This document shows positions 30,850 to 40,930 of a stretch of 64,000 nucleotides of DNA, piece by piece. Both the position numbers and the translations under genes were made by a program. The stretch is taken from assembly GCA_963575745.1 (NCBI GenBank), contig CAUYUJ010014771.1, positions 888,593-952,592 of the forward strand, given 5' to 3'. Each line of letters starts with the position of its first letter. Within the stretch, counting starts at the first letter, position 1. Below the pieces are notes generated by a model, which was not told the DNA's origin, made no database searches, and worked only from the letters and a program-made list of their open reading frames with translations. Source of the stretch: Prorocentrum cordatum (taxonomy: Eukaryota; Sar; Dinophyceae; Prorocentrales; Prorocentraceae).

Positions 30850-31310
30850 AGGGGTTTGTATCAGAGCCTCGAGGGGCGTCCTCGGCGGCCTCAGAGGACG
30901 CCCAGAGGCCGCCAGGAATCTGTTTGCAGACTTTGTATGTTATTCTTCGCGGCATCCAGGACGGCTGAAGAGACTCCCAAGATTCCCAAGGAGAGAACCC
31001 CAAGATCGCCCCAAAGGCAGCCAGAGGCCCCCGAGAGAGCCCCCAGACGGTTCAAAAACGCCCAAAGACAGCCCAAGATGCGCCCAGGATGGCCCAAAAG
31101 CGCCCCAGGAGAGCCCCAGAAGAAGCCCAGGAAGGGGAACTCGAAGTGACAGTTCGGTCCTTCCGCCGCAGAAGGACTTCCAATACCACCACGAGGCCCC
31201 GAATAACCACCCAAGAGGACCCAAGAGGCTCCAAAGATGCCCCAAAGAGGTGCTTAGAGAGCCCCAATTGGCCCCCAGGAGGTCCACAGAGGCTTCAAAA
31301 TTGCATCCAA
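30850..31310. repeat. Degenerate minisatellite of GCCCCAAGAGGCCC-type units
   Basis: Phrases such as CCCAAGATTCCCAAGGAG, GCCCCCAGACGG, GCCCAAGATGCGCCCAGGATG, CCAAGAGGCTCCAAAGATGC recur at about 12-15 bp. The inverse of this type fills 49880-50465 (CTTGGGGCC, CATCTTGGG). Confidence 0.7.
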
Positions 31311-31528
31311 GAAGCTCATCAGAGATTTCCGTTGCAATCTTGGTTCAAACCATTTCGGCTCATGTCCGCAACCTTTCCCTGGCGCTTCGAACTTGTTTGT
31401 TGACGAGGGGAAGGCCCGGAGTTCCCTGTTATGGAGGAGAAGCCTCTCCACACGGACGTTCGCCAAAGTACGCTTCCTTCAGGCCTTCTGCCAAGAAGTC
31501 GTTCGGCACAATTTGTTGAGATGCTCCG
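31311..31528. other. Short stretch before gene F
   Basis: Mixed sequence, no relic of a spliced leader found here. Confidence 0.4.
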
Positions 31529-32950
31529 ATGTCGTTTCGTGGGGAGACTCAACGTGCGCGTCGGGTCGCACGTATTTTCTCGTCGTATCCGTCGGGTGAA
31601 ATGACCCGATCTCGCTGTGTACAGGACCGCAGGGGTGAAATTTCTGCTATCGAAGGACAGATAGACTCGATCTTAGACGCGATGAAGACCCTAGCAGGAG
31701 CAGTATCTTGCAAGAGCGAGGATGCTGTCAGTGTCAACAGGAAGAGGAGGTCTCTAGTGGTCGTTTTGGTGAGCTATCCAATCAGGTCACCGCCTACGCC
31801 AATGATGCCGACGCGAAGTTCCCCGCGCTCCACGAGCAGATCAGGGCCATGCATGTTCGTGTCAGTGCCATGCAGATTGAAGGAACGACTACCCCATGTG
31901 CTGGCATTCACATGGAGACGCCCCTGGGCTCCGCCTCAGTGCAGAACCGCATCCTGGTCATAGAGAGCATCTTCGCAACATCTTGAAACCACCGCCTCCG
32001 CTGACGGCTCCAAATACCCCTGCTTCAGCCACTTGGTCCTCTTCCCGTTCTTCCAGGCCACCGAACGTGCTTACCGTATCGTAACTGCAGACTTCCCCGG
32101 GAAGATGATGCAGGCTTCTTTTCGTCGCGCGGGGGGTATTTTTCTGCTCGCTGGTGTTCCTCAAAGTGTGGTCTGTCGTCCTTTGGTTCGAACGTTCGAC
32201 ATGACCAAGCAAGTGGCGCTGGACTTCCCCGGTTCGTCGAAAACCATTGGTTTCCTCAACCATACTGCCGCTTACCAGCTTCTCGGTTTCCTTGACCCCG
32301 TTTACCCTGGGCAAAGCAAGCTGAGGACCAAGAGGGATATGGAGACAGGAGCACGCATGCCCGTTCTTGCCATAGGAAAGATTCAGGCTACGATTGTTTC
32401 TGCTGTTCGCCCCCTTCAGAAGGAATGAGGATCGAACGGCCTAGGTGGCGGTATCTTCATGCAGTGCAGGCCTGCCGGCTAGACCCCAGAGTCCAAAGTG
32501 ATGGCCCATACGTCTCTCTCATGTTCTTCGAAGAACACGTTGCCGAGCTTCGCGCTCAGATTTCGCCCCTGCTCGGCGCTGTACAGCCGGTTGTGGGCCA
32601 CCTGAATGATTGTGGTTCCTCTTGGGGAGTTCGAAGATGAGCGTTTGGCTTTGGGCGCGGCCTCTCTGTTCACGGGTGCCTCTGCGCCTTTTCGCCGCGA
32701 GTTATGATGACCTGGACTATCACTCGTGCGTGCCTTCTACAACGACTCATAGTTTCCCTTTCGCACCTGAAGGTGGGCCCTTTGGCTGCGGGTGTTGCTT
32801 TTTCCTCGCAGGTGCCCCTGCCTCGGGAAGCTGCGAGTCAGGCCTTTTCTGTGTTGTTCGGTCGGGTCCGTGCCATTGTCCCTTCCTCTACCCTTGAGGC
32901 CGGTTCATGGAGCACTTATGCTCTACTTGTTGATGATCGTATTGGGGGGG
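31529..32950 (+). pseudogene. Gene F: unrecognised broken gene
   Basis: ATG 31529 (MSFRGETQRARRVARIFSSY) starts frame 2, passing at about 31755 into frame 1 (SGRFGELSNQVTAYANDADA, IRAMHVRVSAMQIEG), at about 31980 into frame 2 (LETTASADGSKYPCFSHLVL, QATERAYRIV, SSKTIGFLNHTAAYQLLGFL, SKLRTKRDMETG), ending at 32428, while frame 1 from 32425 (SLMFFEEHVAELRAQISPLL) is protein-like up to about 32940 with a TGA at 32638. The joined product would be about 460 residues. The N-terminal part is compatible with a coiled coil, which with the basic middle would fit a retroelement ORF1 protein, but I see no diagnostic motif. It ends where a repeat element (32985-33174) begins. Confidence 0.45.
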
Positions 32951-32984
32951 GGGGGGCGGAGGGCAATACGGTCGAGAATGTTTG

Positions 32985-33174
32985 GATAGCGTGTCGGTCC
33001 GTCGGTTCTGGCCCACCACGCTTCGGCGCGACACGCTATCCACTTTCTGGTCCCCAAGCGTCACCGTCCCGAGCCTTTCCCAGCCTTCCGCCACGCGGAG
33101 CGGAGCGACACGCTATCCGCTCGCAGGGCATAGCGTGTCGCCAGGGCCGCCACGGCGACACGCTAAGCAAAAGT
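32985..33174. repeat. Dispersed hairpin-rich repeat H1, copy 1
   Basis: It holds five copies of the GATAGCGTGTCG / CGACACGCTATC motif in alternating orientation. CGACACGCTAT (33106-33116) can pair with ATAGCGTGTCG (33130-33140), and TAGCGTGTCGCC (33131-33142) can pair equally well with GGCGACACGCTA (33154-33165), so two perfect hairpins (11-bp and 12-bp arms) compete for the same middle segment. A second copy lies at 42361-42515. The G12 run at 32943-32955 lies just upstream. Confidence 0.8.
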
Positions 33175-33410
33175 TCCTGACCGTAGCAGCTCTCCTGGAG
33201 CATCTTGCGAGTTCGGTCTCTGCCCTAGGAGCTGGCGGAGGAGAACGCCGCGCTCAAGCGGCAGCTGAGCACGCTGAGGCGCCATGGCTCCACATTCTGC
33301 GAAGCGTGGCGCTCTGCTTTGCACCTCGTTTGCAGAGTGACCTTGTGGCGGCAACTGCGAACTCGGACACTGACATTCGAAGAAGAGACAAGATTTGAAC
33401 ATGAACTTTC
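33175..33410. other. Coiled-coil-like frame fragment, no gene called
   Basis: Around 33225-33290 one plus frame reads ELAEENAALKRQLSTLRRHG, a leucine-zipper-like pattern. No start, continuation or family is visible, so I record it only as a possible leftover of gene F or another gene. Confidence 0.3.
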
Positions 33411-33546
33411 GAAGCTCCGCCCAGATTTCTTGGAATTGACGCTGGGCCCCCCTGGCGGCGCCCACGGCCTCCGGCGCCGCCCCTGGCGCGCTCCGCGCGC
33501 CAGCGAGTGGAATCCAGCTCCGATCCAAGAAATCCGCTCGGACCTC
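33411..33546. mobile_element. Inverted-repeat element M2, copy 1
   Basis: The ends are GAAGCTCCGCCCAGATTTCTTGG and the inverse of CCAAGAAATCCGCTCGGACC; the middle is GC-rich with CTGGCGGCGCC. It matches the copies at 34525-34651 and 35301-35430 in ends, length and centre, and is the most diverged of the three. Confidence 0.6.
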
Positions 33547-34524
33547 CGAAAAGGTAAAGCTCATGTCATCATTCGCCCCCCGACGGTTAGCGACAACCTA
33601 TGTCCTCTGTCCCGACCCGACGTGTTGCCTTTTCCGCGGCGGCCAGGCGTCGGCGGCGAGCGAGAGGAAGTGAGAAGGAGAAGGCCTGAAAAGGAGACGG
33701 CCTTCTCAGACGGCGGCGGGGCTTCTCAGAAGCGCTCCAGCCTTCTGAGAAGTTTACTGTGTCTTCGGGGATGGTTCAGGACACTTCTCAGAAAGTCGGG
33801 GTGCTTCCGAGCCGTCTGAAAACCTTCTCCTTCTCATTTACCCCCCTCGCTCGTCGCCGAGTCACGTGTGAAAGAGCCCCGGTGTCGATCGGGACAGGCC
33901 TCGGACGACTTCGTTCGGACGGGGATCCCCGTCCAGGTCCACGCGTGGGCTGGGGTCGGAGCTGTCACTGGGGGCTGCGCTGCAGGCCCCTCGGGCGCAC
34001 CGGAACCAATAGTGCTGCGTTCTGGTCGGTCTTCACGCAGTCTGAGCGGTGGCCCTTCCCCAGGAGCCTCTCGAAGGGGTCTTCCTTTCTTCCTTCCTTC
34101 ATTCCCTTCTTGGGGGCCGCTCGAGGCTGGCGAGGGAGGAAGGGCGACGGGCAAGCGGGAAGAGGAAGAGCAGCAGGACTAAAAAGGGTAAGAGGATGAT
34201 GGTCGCGTTGCCAGGGACCGTTGCACTGGCTCTCGTCCGCCCTCCCGTCTTTCGCAGTCATTATTCCCTTCCTGTTCTCCATCTCTCTTTCCTTTCTTCC
34301 TTCCTCCTTTCCTCCCCTCCTCTGCCCTGGTTGTTGGTCCCTGATTAGCGGTGGGCCCGCGTACGGGGCTGTCCGGGAAAGTACTGATCTGCTGCCGCGC
34401 CTGGAATTGATGTTGGTTGTTTGGCTGGGCCGCATCCGTTTCACCTGCACCGCCGTTGGGCGGAACCCCATGGGGGGAGGGGCCTCTTCGAGGAACAGCA
34501 AGTCGCATAAACAATATATTTTTT
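33547..34524. other. No gene; cluster of CTTCTCAGAAG palindromes
   Basis: Between 33680 and 33830 CTTCTCAGAAG, CTTCTGAGAAG and similar near-palindromes occur at least four times, in a setting of GGCCTTCTCAG phrases. The rest is CT-rich or mixed with no supported gene. Confidence 0.5.
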
Positions 34525-34651
34525 GAGGTCCGCGCGGATTTTTCGGATCGGCGATGAACCCCCTTCCCTGGCATGCGGAGCGCGCCAGGGGCTGCGCCGG
34601 AGGCGCCGCAACGGGACTCTGGCGCCGATCGTAGATATCCGCGCGGGCCTC
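34525..34651. mobile_element. Inverted-repeat element M2, copy 2
   Basis: The left end GAGGTCCGCGCGGATTTTTC and the right end (inverse GAGGCCCGCGCGGATATCTA) are inverted copies, continuing into GATCGGCG on both sides. The centre contains GCGCGCCAGGGGCTGCGCC. Confidence 0.75.
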
Positions 34652-35300
34652 GATCCATATCCGCTACTCCCCGAGTCCCCAGGACACGACCCAGCTGCAA
34701 TGCGTAAGGTCGCTATGCCAACTCGCGTAAGACCCGTACCCAACAGTTTATGTTTATGCGATTGTGTGTTCCCCGAGAGGCACCCCGTGCGGGCCGCCCC
34801 CCGCCCCCCCAAGAGGAAGGGGACGCAGGCACTGCATGGTGACGCCGACAAGCCGCGCGGCAGCCGCCCTCTTTTTGTGGCGCCGACAAGCTGCGCGGAC
34901 CTCCACAAGTTCCTCGACTCTCCACCAGTGCACAGGTCCCGCGGGCGAGCCTCCGTGGGGCCGGGCCGGGCGGCGCTCTCGCCCTTTCGCGCCCCCCCCC
35001 CCCTCCTTGCGCCGCCGGCCCGCGGGGCGGCTTGTGGGCGTCGGGGAGGGTGACTGCCGCGCGTAAGCGTCTGTCACCCTGAACTGCCCGCCTCCCCTCC
35101 TCCTGCCTCCTCCTGCCTTCTTTCTCCTCCTGCCTTCGAAATCGTCCTCCTCCTCCACCTCCACCTCCATCTCTTCTTGTTCTTCCTCCTCCGCCTTCTT
35201 CTGCTTCTGCTCCTCCTCCTCCTCTTCCTCCTCCTCCGCCTCCTCTTCTTCTCTCGCGTGACTCTCGGGGAACACACAAACCGCATAAGTATAAATGTTC
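34652..35300. other. Spacer between two M2 copies, with its own inverted ends
   Basis: TGTGTGTTCCCCGAGAG (34764-34780) is inverse to CTCTCGGGGAACACACA (35262-35278), so the DNA between the two M2 copies is itself a foldback of about 500 bp. Inside are a G/C-rich part and CTCCTCCTC-type repeats (35098-35240). Long open frames on both strands follow the repeats and are not called. Confidence 0.6.
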
Positions 35301-35430
35301 GAAGGTCTGCGCAGACTTCTCGGATCGGCGCCGGAGACCCCTGGCGGCGCCTCCAGCGCAGCCCCTGGCGCGATCCGCACGCCAAGGAGGGGGGTCCAGC
35401 GCCAATCCGAGAAATCCGCGCTGACCTCTA
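35301..35430. mobile_element. Inverted-repeat element M2, copy 3
   Basis: Left end GGTCTGCGCAGACTTCTCGG (from 35304) and right end, inverse GGTCAGCGCGGATTTCTCGG, pair with few mismatches and extend through GATCGGCGCC. Wider arms (CTCTCGGGGAACACACAAAC before, GCTTATGCCATTGTTTGTTC after) suggest a full element of about 215 bp at 35262-35475. Confidence 0.75.
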
Positions 35431-35868
35431 ATAGCCTGTGCTTATGCCATTGTTTGTTCCTCTAGCCGCGAGACATGAGCCGCACCCCCTCCTCTTGGGG
35501 GTGAGGGGCGACTCGTACAGGGTGCCGCGGCGCCGCGGGACATAAGGCATTGCAGAAAGGGCCTCGTATTCGACGGATCGTTGCCTTGGCGGAAGGCGGC
35601 GAAAGGCCTGCGGAATGCGGAGGACGTAAAACGAGGCCATCTCCGCCGGCGGAATTTGAAGATGCGCCTGCAAGAGACGGCAACGTTTTTCTGTTAAGGG
35701 TTTCCAGAGTCGGCCGCATGGTGTTCCGCGCGTGTTTTCGGGGCAGGGCCCCGCAAGCAGAAGCTGAGCCGCCGATCTGGCTCAGAAGAGCTGGCCAAGC
35801 GTGGGCGAACGCCGCTGGGCCCGGACGCACGTGTCCGCATCGTGTGTTTGATTGTTTTGTGTTGTTTG
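35431..35868. other. No gene recognised
   Basis: Mixed GC-rich DNA after the third M2 copy. A plus-strand frame (35550-36137) runs into a translated TC repeat and is not called. Confidence 0.4.
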
Positions 35869-36052
35869 TTCTGTCTCTCTCTCTCTCTCTCGCTCTATCT
35901 CTCTGTCTCTCTCTCTCTCTCTCTCTCCCTTTCTGTCTCCTCTTATCATTGTCTCTGTGTCTCGCTCACTCGCTCTCTCTCTCTCTCTCTCCCTCTCTCT
36001 CTTTGTCCCTTTCTCTTTCTTTCCCTGTCCCTCTCTCTCTCTCTACCCGTCT
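35869..36052. repeat. (TC)n microsatellite with interruptions
   Basis: TCTCTCTC tracts with CTGTCT and CTTTCT interruptions. Confidence 0.95.
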
Positions 36053-37510
36053 CCCTGGGGATATTGTCAAGCCGTCGAGCCCCGAGCCCCGTGGGGGGCG
36101 TCACTGGGCGCGAGGTCGCGCTTGGCTCTGCGTCTGAGGCGGCAGGCGTTACGCAAACCGCTTGACACGCTCTCCGCAAGACGTGTGGATGTGTTTCTCC
36201 AGTGGGGGCAGGTTAACACAGTGGTTATAATATTTGTTTGCGCATGTGCAGCACCTGTGTCTTCATCCTCCTTCTTCGGCCCTTCCCTGGTCAGTTCCAA
36301 TATGGTCGTTCGGCCGACGGTTGCAACCCTCTTGGGCCAGAGGACGAGGACGATGGGCAAGAGGAGAAAGGCAGGATGATAACAATGGTGATAAGGAGGA
36401 GGAGGTCATGTTGAGGAGGCAGGGGAGAAGGAGGACGTCATAAGGATGATAAAATAGAGGAGGAGGACGGCGAAGTGTGGAGGAGGCAGGCTTGATTCGG
36501 AGGACCAGGAGGAGGAAGAGGAGAAGCACCAGCAGCATCAAGGGTGAGGGCATGTGCGGGGCCAGAGCAGTGGGGGCTTCCAGCCCTCATTCCGTCACCG
36601 TTCCTGCCTGGCTTCCAGCGAGCCTGCCCAGCGCGCCCGATCCAGGCATCTACTGCTGCACGACGCCGACGCCGCGGATGCCGCCGACGCGGGCCAGCGG
36701 CGGCGGCGGCGTGCCACTACGCCTGCGACCCCGCTGCCGACCTCAGGAGTCGCTGCCCCGGCCGTCCTCTCCCCCAGTGGGGTTCCAGAGGGGGAGGAGG
36801 GGGGGCAGCTGCGCAGCAGCAGCGCTGCAGTGTTGAATGCCGCATGGAGAGGAGGGGGGACGAGTAGGAGAGGGGAGAGGAGGCGAAGGATGAAGCTCCT
36901 GGGGGCCCGTGGTGTCCCTCCGCTTGATGTCTGATCAGCGGCGCTCCAATAATAACCGCAACAGCGCCAGTGAGTCGGGGGACTGGAGCCCTTCAAAGGG
37001 ACGTATATTTCTCAACCCAGAGAAGCCGAAAGGACCGAACGATACTCCGCTCGGTGCCAACGCCAGGGTGGCGGATAGTGACGGGGGATGGAGGATGTTC
37101 CCCCTCCCCCAGACAGCGTGCTGGAGATGGGCGGCTCGGGCGGCGAGTTCGAGCTGCGGATGCTCCCGCGGCTGCAGGCCGGAGCTGGCTGGGGAGCGAT
37201 GCACAGGAGGAGGAAGAGGAGGAAGACAAGAAGCAGAAGGATAGGAGGAGAGAAAAGCAAGGAACACTCTTCTGACCACGTGCTGAGGCAAGTAAAGATG
37301 TCGTTTTTGCCCGCGCGTGCGCGCGCGCATGCACGTGTACACTTCCAACGCGTCGCTTTGCGCAGCCGCCAGCTCCGTATCGGCCGACTTGTCAGGCTTG
37401 CGTCAGAGCTGGCCGATGGAGGTTGCCGGAATTTGCGTATTTGCGGAAGCCCGCAGAGCAACAACTAATGTATACATGCTAGCCAGAGTGGACCCCGAAC
37501 ACCGCGTGCG
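36053..37510. other. No gene recognised
   Basis: GGAGGA-rich parts (36370-36540, 36790-36890) alternate with mixed DNA. No frame carries a recognisable domain. Confidence 0.4.
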
Positions 37511-37810
37511 CGTTGAACAATCTATTTTGTGCAACCTATGCTGTGCAGTGTACGTGGCACATCCCATGTGGTGCAAATTATGTGGCACAAGATGTATGAT
37601 GGAATCTTGTGGAGCAACCTACGTGGTGCAACCAATGTTGTGCGATACGCGTTGTGCGATATATGGTGTGGGGTCCATGTTGTACAATATATGTTGTGCC
37701 GCTTCTGTTGTGCAGTCGGTATGCCGAAAAATATGTGGTGCAAACTATGTGTTGCAATCAATGTTGTGCAACGTCGGTGGGGCAATCTACGTGGTGCAAT
37801 CCCCGTTGCC
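37511..37810. repeat. TGTGGTGCAA / TGTTGTGCAA minisatellite, main copy
   Basis: Units such as ATGTTGTGCAATC, ACGTGGTGCAACC and GTTGTGCGAT recur at about 12-25 bp. Shorter tracts of the same family lie at 38755-38850, 40490-40570, 61455-61560 and 62040-62130. Cys/Val/Met-rich open frames here are produced by the repeat. Confidence 0.8.
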
Positions 37811-38754
37811 GGATTTGAAGGTTTGAATCGCGCAATCATCCCACCCAACCGCCCGCAAATTGATTTGCAGAGGTCGCGCAGCGGAGATTGCCATGAACAT
37901 TTGGCGCTGACGGCGCATCGCTGCGGCCGCGCTAGCGAGCGCAGGCTCGCGCGCACGGCGGCCAGCTAGTCTGGCGCGACCGACGCGGCGGCGGTGGCGC
38001 TGACTGTTGGGCACTTCCCAGCACGTCTCGCAGGCCGCGCCGACGCGCGGGTACTTCAGTGCGGGTTGGTGATTCGGGCGAGTGGAGTATCATGGCGACG
38101 TCGACAGCGGCAGGCACGGTGAGAATAGTAGCAAGGCTGGTGACGATGCTGACGATGACGACGGAAAAAAAAAACAATCTTGGCGCCGATGTTGATCACG
38201 CCGGTGATGATCGGGTCCACGTTTCGGTGATGACGGTTTTGGAAAGATTTCGACATGTGCGCGGCCGACGGGCGCGAGTGGCCCGCATAGCATATTGGAC
38301 AGAGGTCGTGCCCCCCCCCCAGCATGGGCGCAAAGGCTTTCGAATGATTATGTCATGCGCGCGCGAGGGGTTCTTTTGGTCGCGAAATCGCGCTGTTTTT
38401 TTTTTTGGGGGGGGGTAACCAATAAACGTGCTGCGAAACCACCGGTGTCCTGTATGTTTCCAGAAGAATCAGAGTTTAAACTTCGTACCAATAGTATTTT
38501 CCACCAAAAAAATATTAATGGTTGCGTCATGCGCGCGCGACGACGCGCGCGTGTGGATCGTGTGCCATATGTTGAAAAAGGGGCTTGGGAATCTGACCGC
38601 TATTGCTCAATGACTCTTCGCGCACACTATTCTTTGTAAGGAGTGAGAGGGGGGCGATGCCGCCCCCCCGTGGATGGTATGAGCCCATAGTTACAATGAA
38701 CGATGGGTCAGAATCGTATGCAAATTGTAAAATCCCGGGGGGGTGGGCCAGGTC
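37811..38754. other. No gene recognised
   Basis: Mixed DNA; AAAAAAAA and T/G runs at 38165 and 38398-38417; the phrase GTCATGCGCGCGCGA occurs twice (38351 and 38527). Confidence 0.4.
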
Positions 38755-38850
38755 GTTTGTTTAAATGTATTCAGCGTTGTGCAATCGATGTTGTGCGACA
38801 TGTGCGGTGCGCAACGTAGACTGTGCAATCGTTGTGGGGCAACAGACGCC
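38755..38850. repeat. TGTTGTGCAA minisatellite, second tract
   Basis: GTTGTGCAATCGATGTTGTGC and related units; same family as 37511-37810. Confidence 0.7.
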
Positions 38851-38935
38851 ATGCAATGTCAGAGTGAGGGGGCCGAACGGTCATTCTCTGTCCGTGGGTG
38901 CGTGGCTGAAGTGGACTTCCGCGGTGCGGGTTCTC

Positions 38936-38946
38936 GTTGTTGTTGT

Positions 38947-39014
<68 letters not shown>

Positions 39015-39035
39015 GTTGTTGTTTGTTGTTGTTTG
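38936..39035. repeat. (GTT)n microsatellite
   Basis: About thirty GTT triplets with a few GTC and GTTTGTT interruptions. Confidence 0.95.
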
Positions 39036-39045
39036 CTGTCGTCGT

Positions 39046-39328
39046 CCCACCCGCAACCCGCCCCACGACCCACCCCGCGACCCAACCCGCGACCCACCCC
39101 GCGACCCACCCGCGACCCACCCGCGACCCACCCGCGACCCACCCCGCGACCCACCCCGCGACCCACCCCGCGACCCACCCGGCGACCCACCCCGCGACCC
39201 ACCCCGCGACCCGCCCGCGGCCCACCCCGCGACCCACCCGCGACCCACCCGCGACCCACCCGCGACCCACCCGCGACCCACCCGCGACCCACCCCGCGAC
39301 CCACCCGCGACCCACCTTCGACCCAACC
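39046..39328. repeat. (CGACCCACCC)n minisatellite
   Basis: CGACCCACC units of 10-12 bp, more than twenty copies. All three plus frames translate as Pro/Thr/Arg/Asp repeats, which explains the long overlapping open frames of this region. Confidence 0.95.
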
Positions 39329-39790
39329 ACGTTCAAGGTACAAACCACCATTTTCGGCGCCTGCGGCGAGCTTTCTTCGCATTCTTCCAGGTGGGGAGCC
39401 CGCGACCCACCCCGTGACCAACTCGCGACCAACCCGCGCCCAAACCACGTTCAGGGTACAAACCACATTTTTCGGCGCCTGCGGCGGGCATCTTATGCAT
39501 TCGTTTCAGGTGGAGAGCCCGCGGCCCACCCGCGACCACGTTCAGGGTACAAACCACATTTTTCGGCGCCTGCGGCGGGCATCTTTTGCATTCGTTCCCG
39601 GTGGAGAACCCGCGGCCCACCCGCGACCCAAACCACGCTCAGTGTACAAACCAATTTTTGTTGGCGCCTGCGGCGGGCTGCTTTTGCATTCCTTCCAGGT
39701 GGAGGTGGAGAGCCCGCGACCCACCCGCGACCCAAACCACGTTCACTGAACAAACCAATGCCGCACAAACGCGGCGGCGGATTTTTGCAT
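39329..39790. repeat. Tandem repeat of about 90-105 bp, five copies
   Basis: Each unit contains ACGTTCAGGGTACAAACCAC, TTTTTCGGCGCCTGCGGCGG, TTGCATTC, CAGGTGGAGAGCCCGCG and ends in CGACCCACCC-type sequence. Units start near 39328, 39436, 39536, 39629 and 39738 (the last truncated). Confidence 0.85.
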
Positions 39791-40019
39791 GCCGTCTGAA
39801 CCCGCAAGGACCTCTTCAAGCCCCGCGCATCCACACCAGCCCGTCGAGCAACTTTGCCCTGGCGAGTTGCCTTGATCAGAGAAGTCGGGGAGCATAAAGT
39901 GAAAAAAGGATAGCGTTGCAGTTATCTTGGGAAAGGAGGGGGAGGCAGGAGGACTAAACAGGGGACGAGGAGGACGCGGAAGAAGAGAGGATGTAAGGAG
40001 AATGCGGAGAAGAAAAGGA
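39791..40019. other. No gene recognised
   Basis: Mixed DNA leading into GA-rich sequence. Confidence 0.4.
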
Positions 40020-40091
40020 AGAGGAGCAGGAGGACGAGGAGGGGGAGGAGGGGGAGGAGGGGGAGGAGGAGGACGAGGAGGGGGAGGAGGG

Positions 40092-40176
<85 letters not shown>

Positions 40177-40380
40177 CGACAACGGGAGGACGATGATGGA
40201 GGCCGATGGGGGGGAGGACGACAATGAGAGGACGATGATGAATGGACGAGGGGGGGAGAGGGAGGACGAGGAAGAAGAGGAGGAGGAGGAGGACGAGGTG
40301 GAGGAGGAGGAGGAGGATGACGATGACGATGAGGACGAGGACGAGGAAGAGGAGGAGGAGGAGGAGGAGGAGGAGGAGAG
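40020..40380. repeat. (GGA)n and (GAT)n microsatellites
   Basis: GGAGGAGGGGGAGG-type sequence, then an unbroken run of about 27 GAT/ATG triplets (40093-40174), then GAGGAC and GAGGAG triplets. Confidence 0.95.
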
Positions 40381-40589
40381 CGCCATCGACAGGGAAGGTG
40401 GGGGCCACGAGGTCCGCCGGCTCGACGACGCCCGCGTCGCCCGCGCCCGCCCCCTCACTCTTATCCGCAATTGCGGGGTGCTACGTATTTTGATTGAACC
40501 GATGTTGCGCAATTCATGTTTTGCGATTGACGTGTGTCTGTTTATGTGGTGCACTTCATGTGATGCAGTTCTTGTTGCGGCGGCGAGGC
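40381..40589. other. Short mixed stretch with a TGTGGTGCA tract
   Basis: At 40490-40570 GATGTTGCGCAATTCATGTT and TATGTGGTGCACTTCATGTG belong to the 37.5-kb minisatellite family. Confidence 0.55.
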
Positions 40590-40930
40590 GGCGACGGGGC
40601 GGCGATGGTGACAACAAGCTGGCGGACCCGACGAACGGGTTCAGACGACGGGTGGCGACGCGGCGACGACGAGGCGGCAACGGCGGCAAGAATTCGGCGG
40701 ATCCATTAAACGACCCCAGACGGTGGGCGGCGACGACGCGGCGATGGGGCGGCGACGGCTGCAACAAGGCGGCGGACCCGACAAACGAGCCAAAATGACG
40801 GGCGGCGACGGGGGGGCGACGGCGGCAACAGGGCGGCGGACCCGACAGACGCGCCCACACGACGGGCGGCGACGAGGCGGCGACGGGGCAACGACGGCGG
40901 CAGCAAGGGGGCAGAACCGACAAACGAACC
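40590..40930. repeat. GGCGGCGACG-rich tandem repeat, about 60-70 bp
   Basis: CGGCGGACCCGACAAACG, CGACGGGCGGCGACG and GGCGGCGACGG(G/C) recur in order about five times. Confidence 0.8.
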
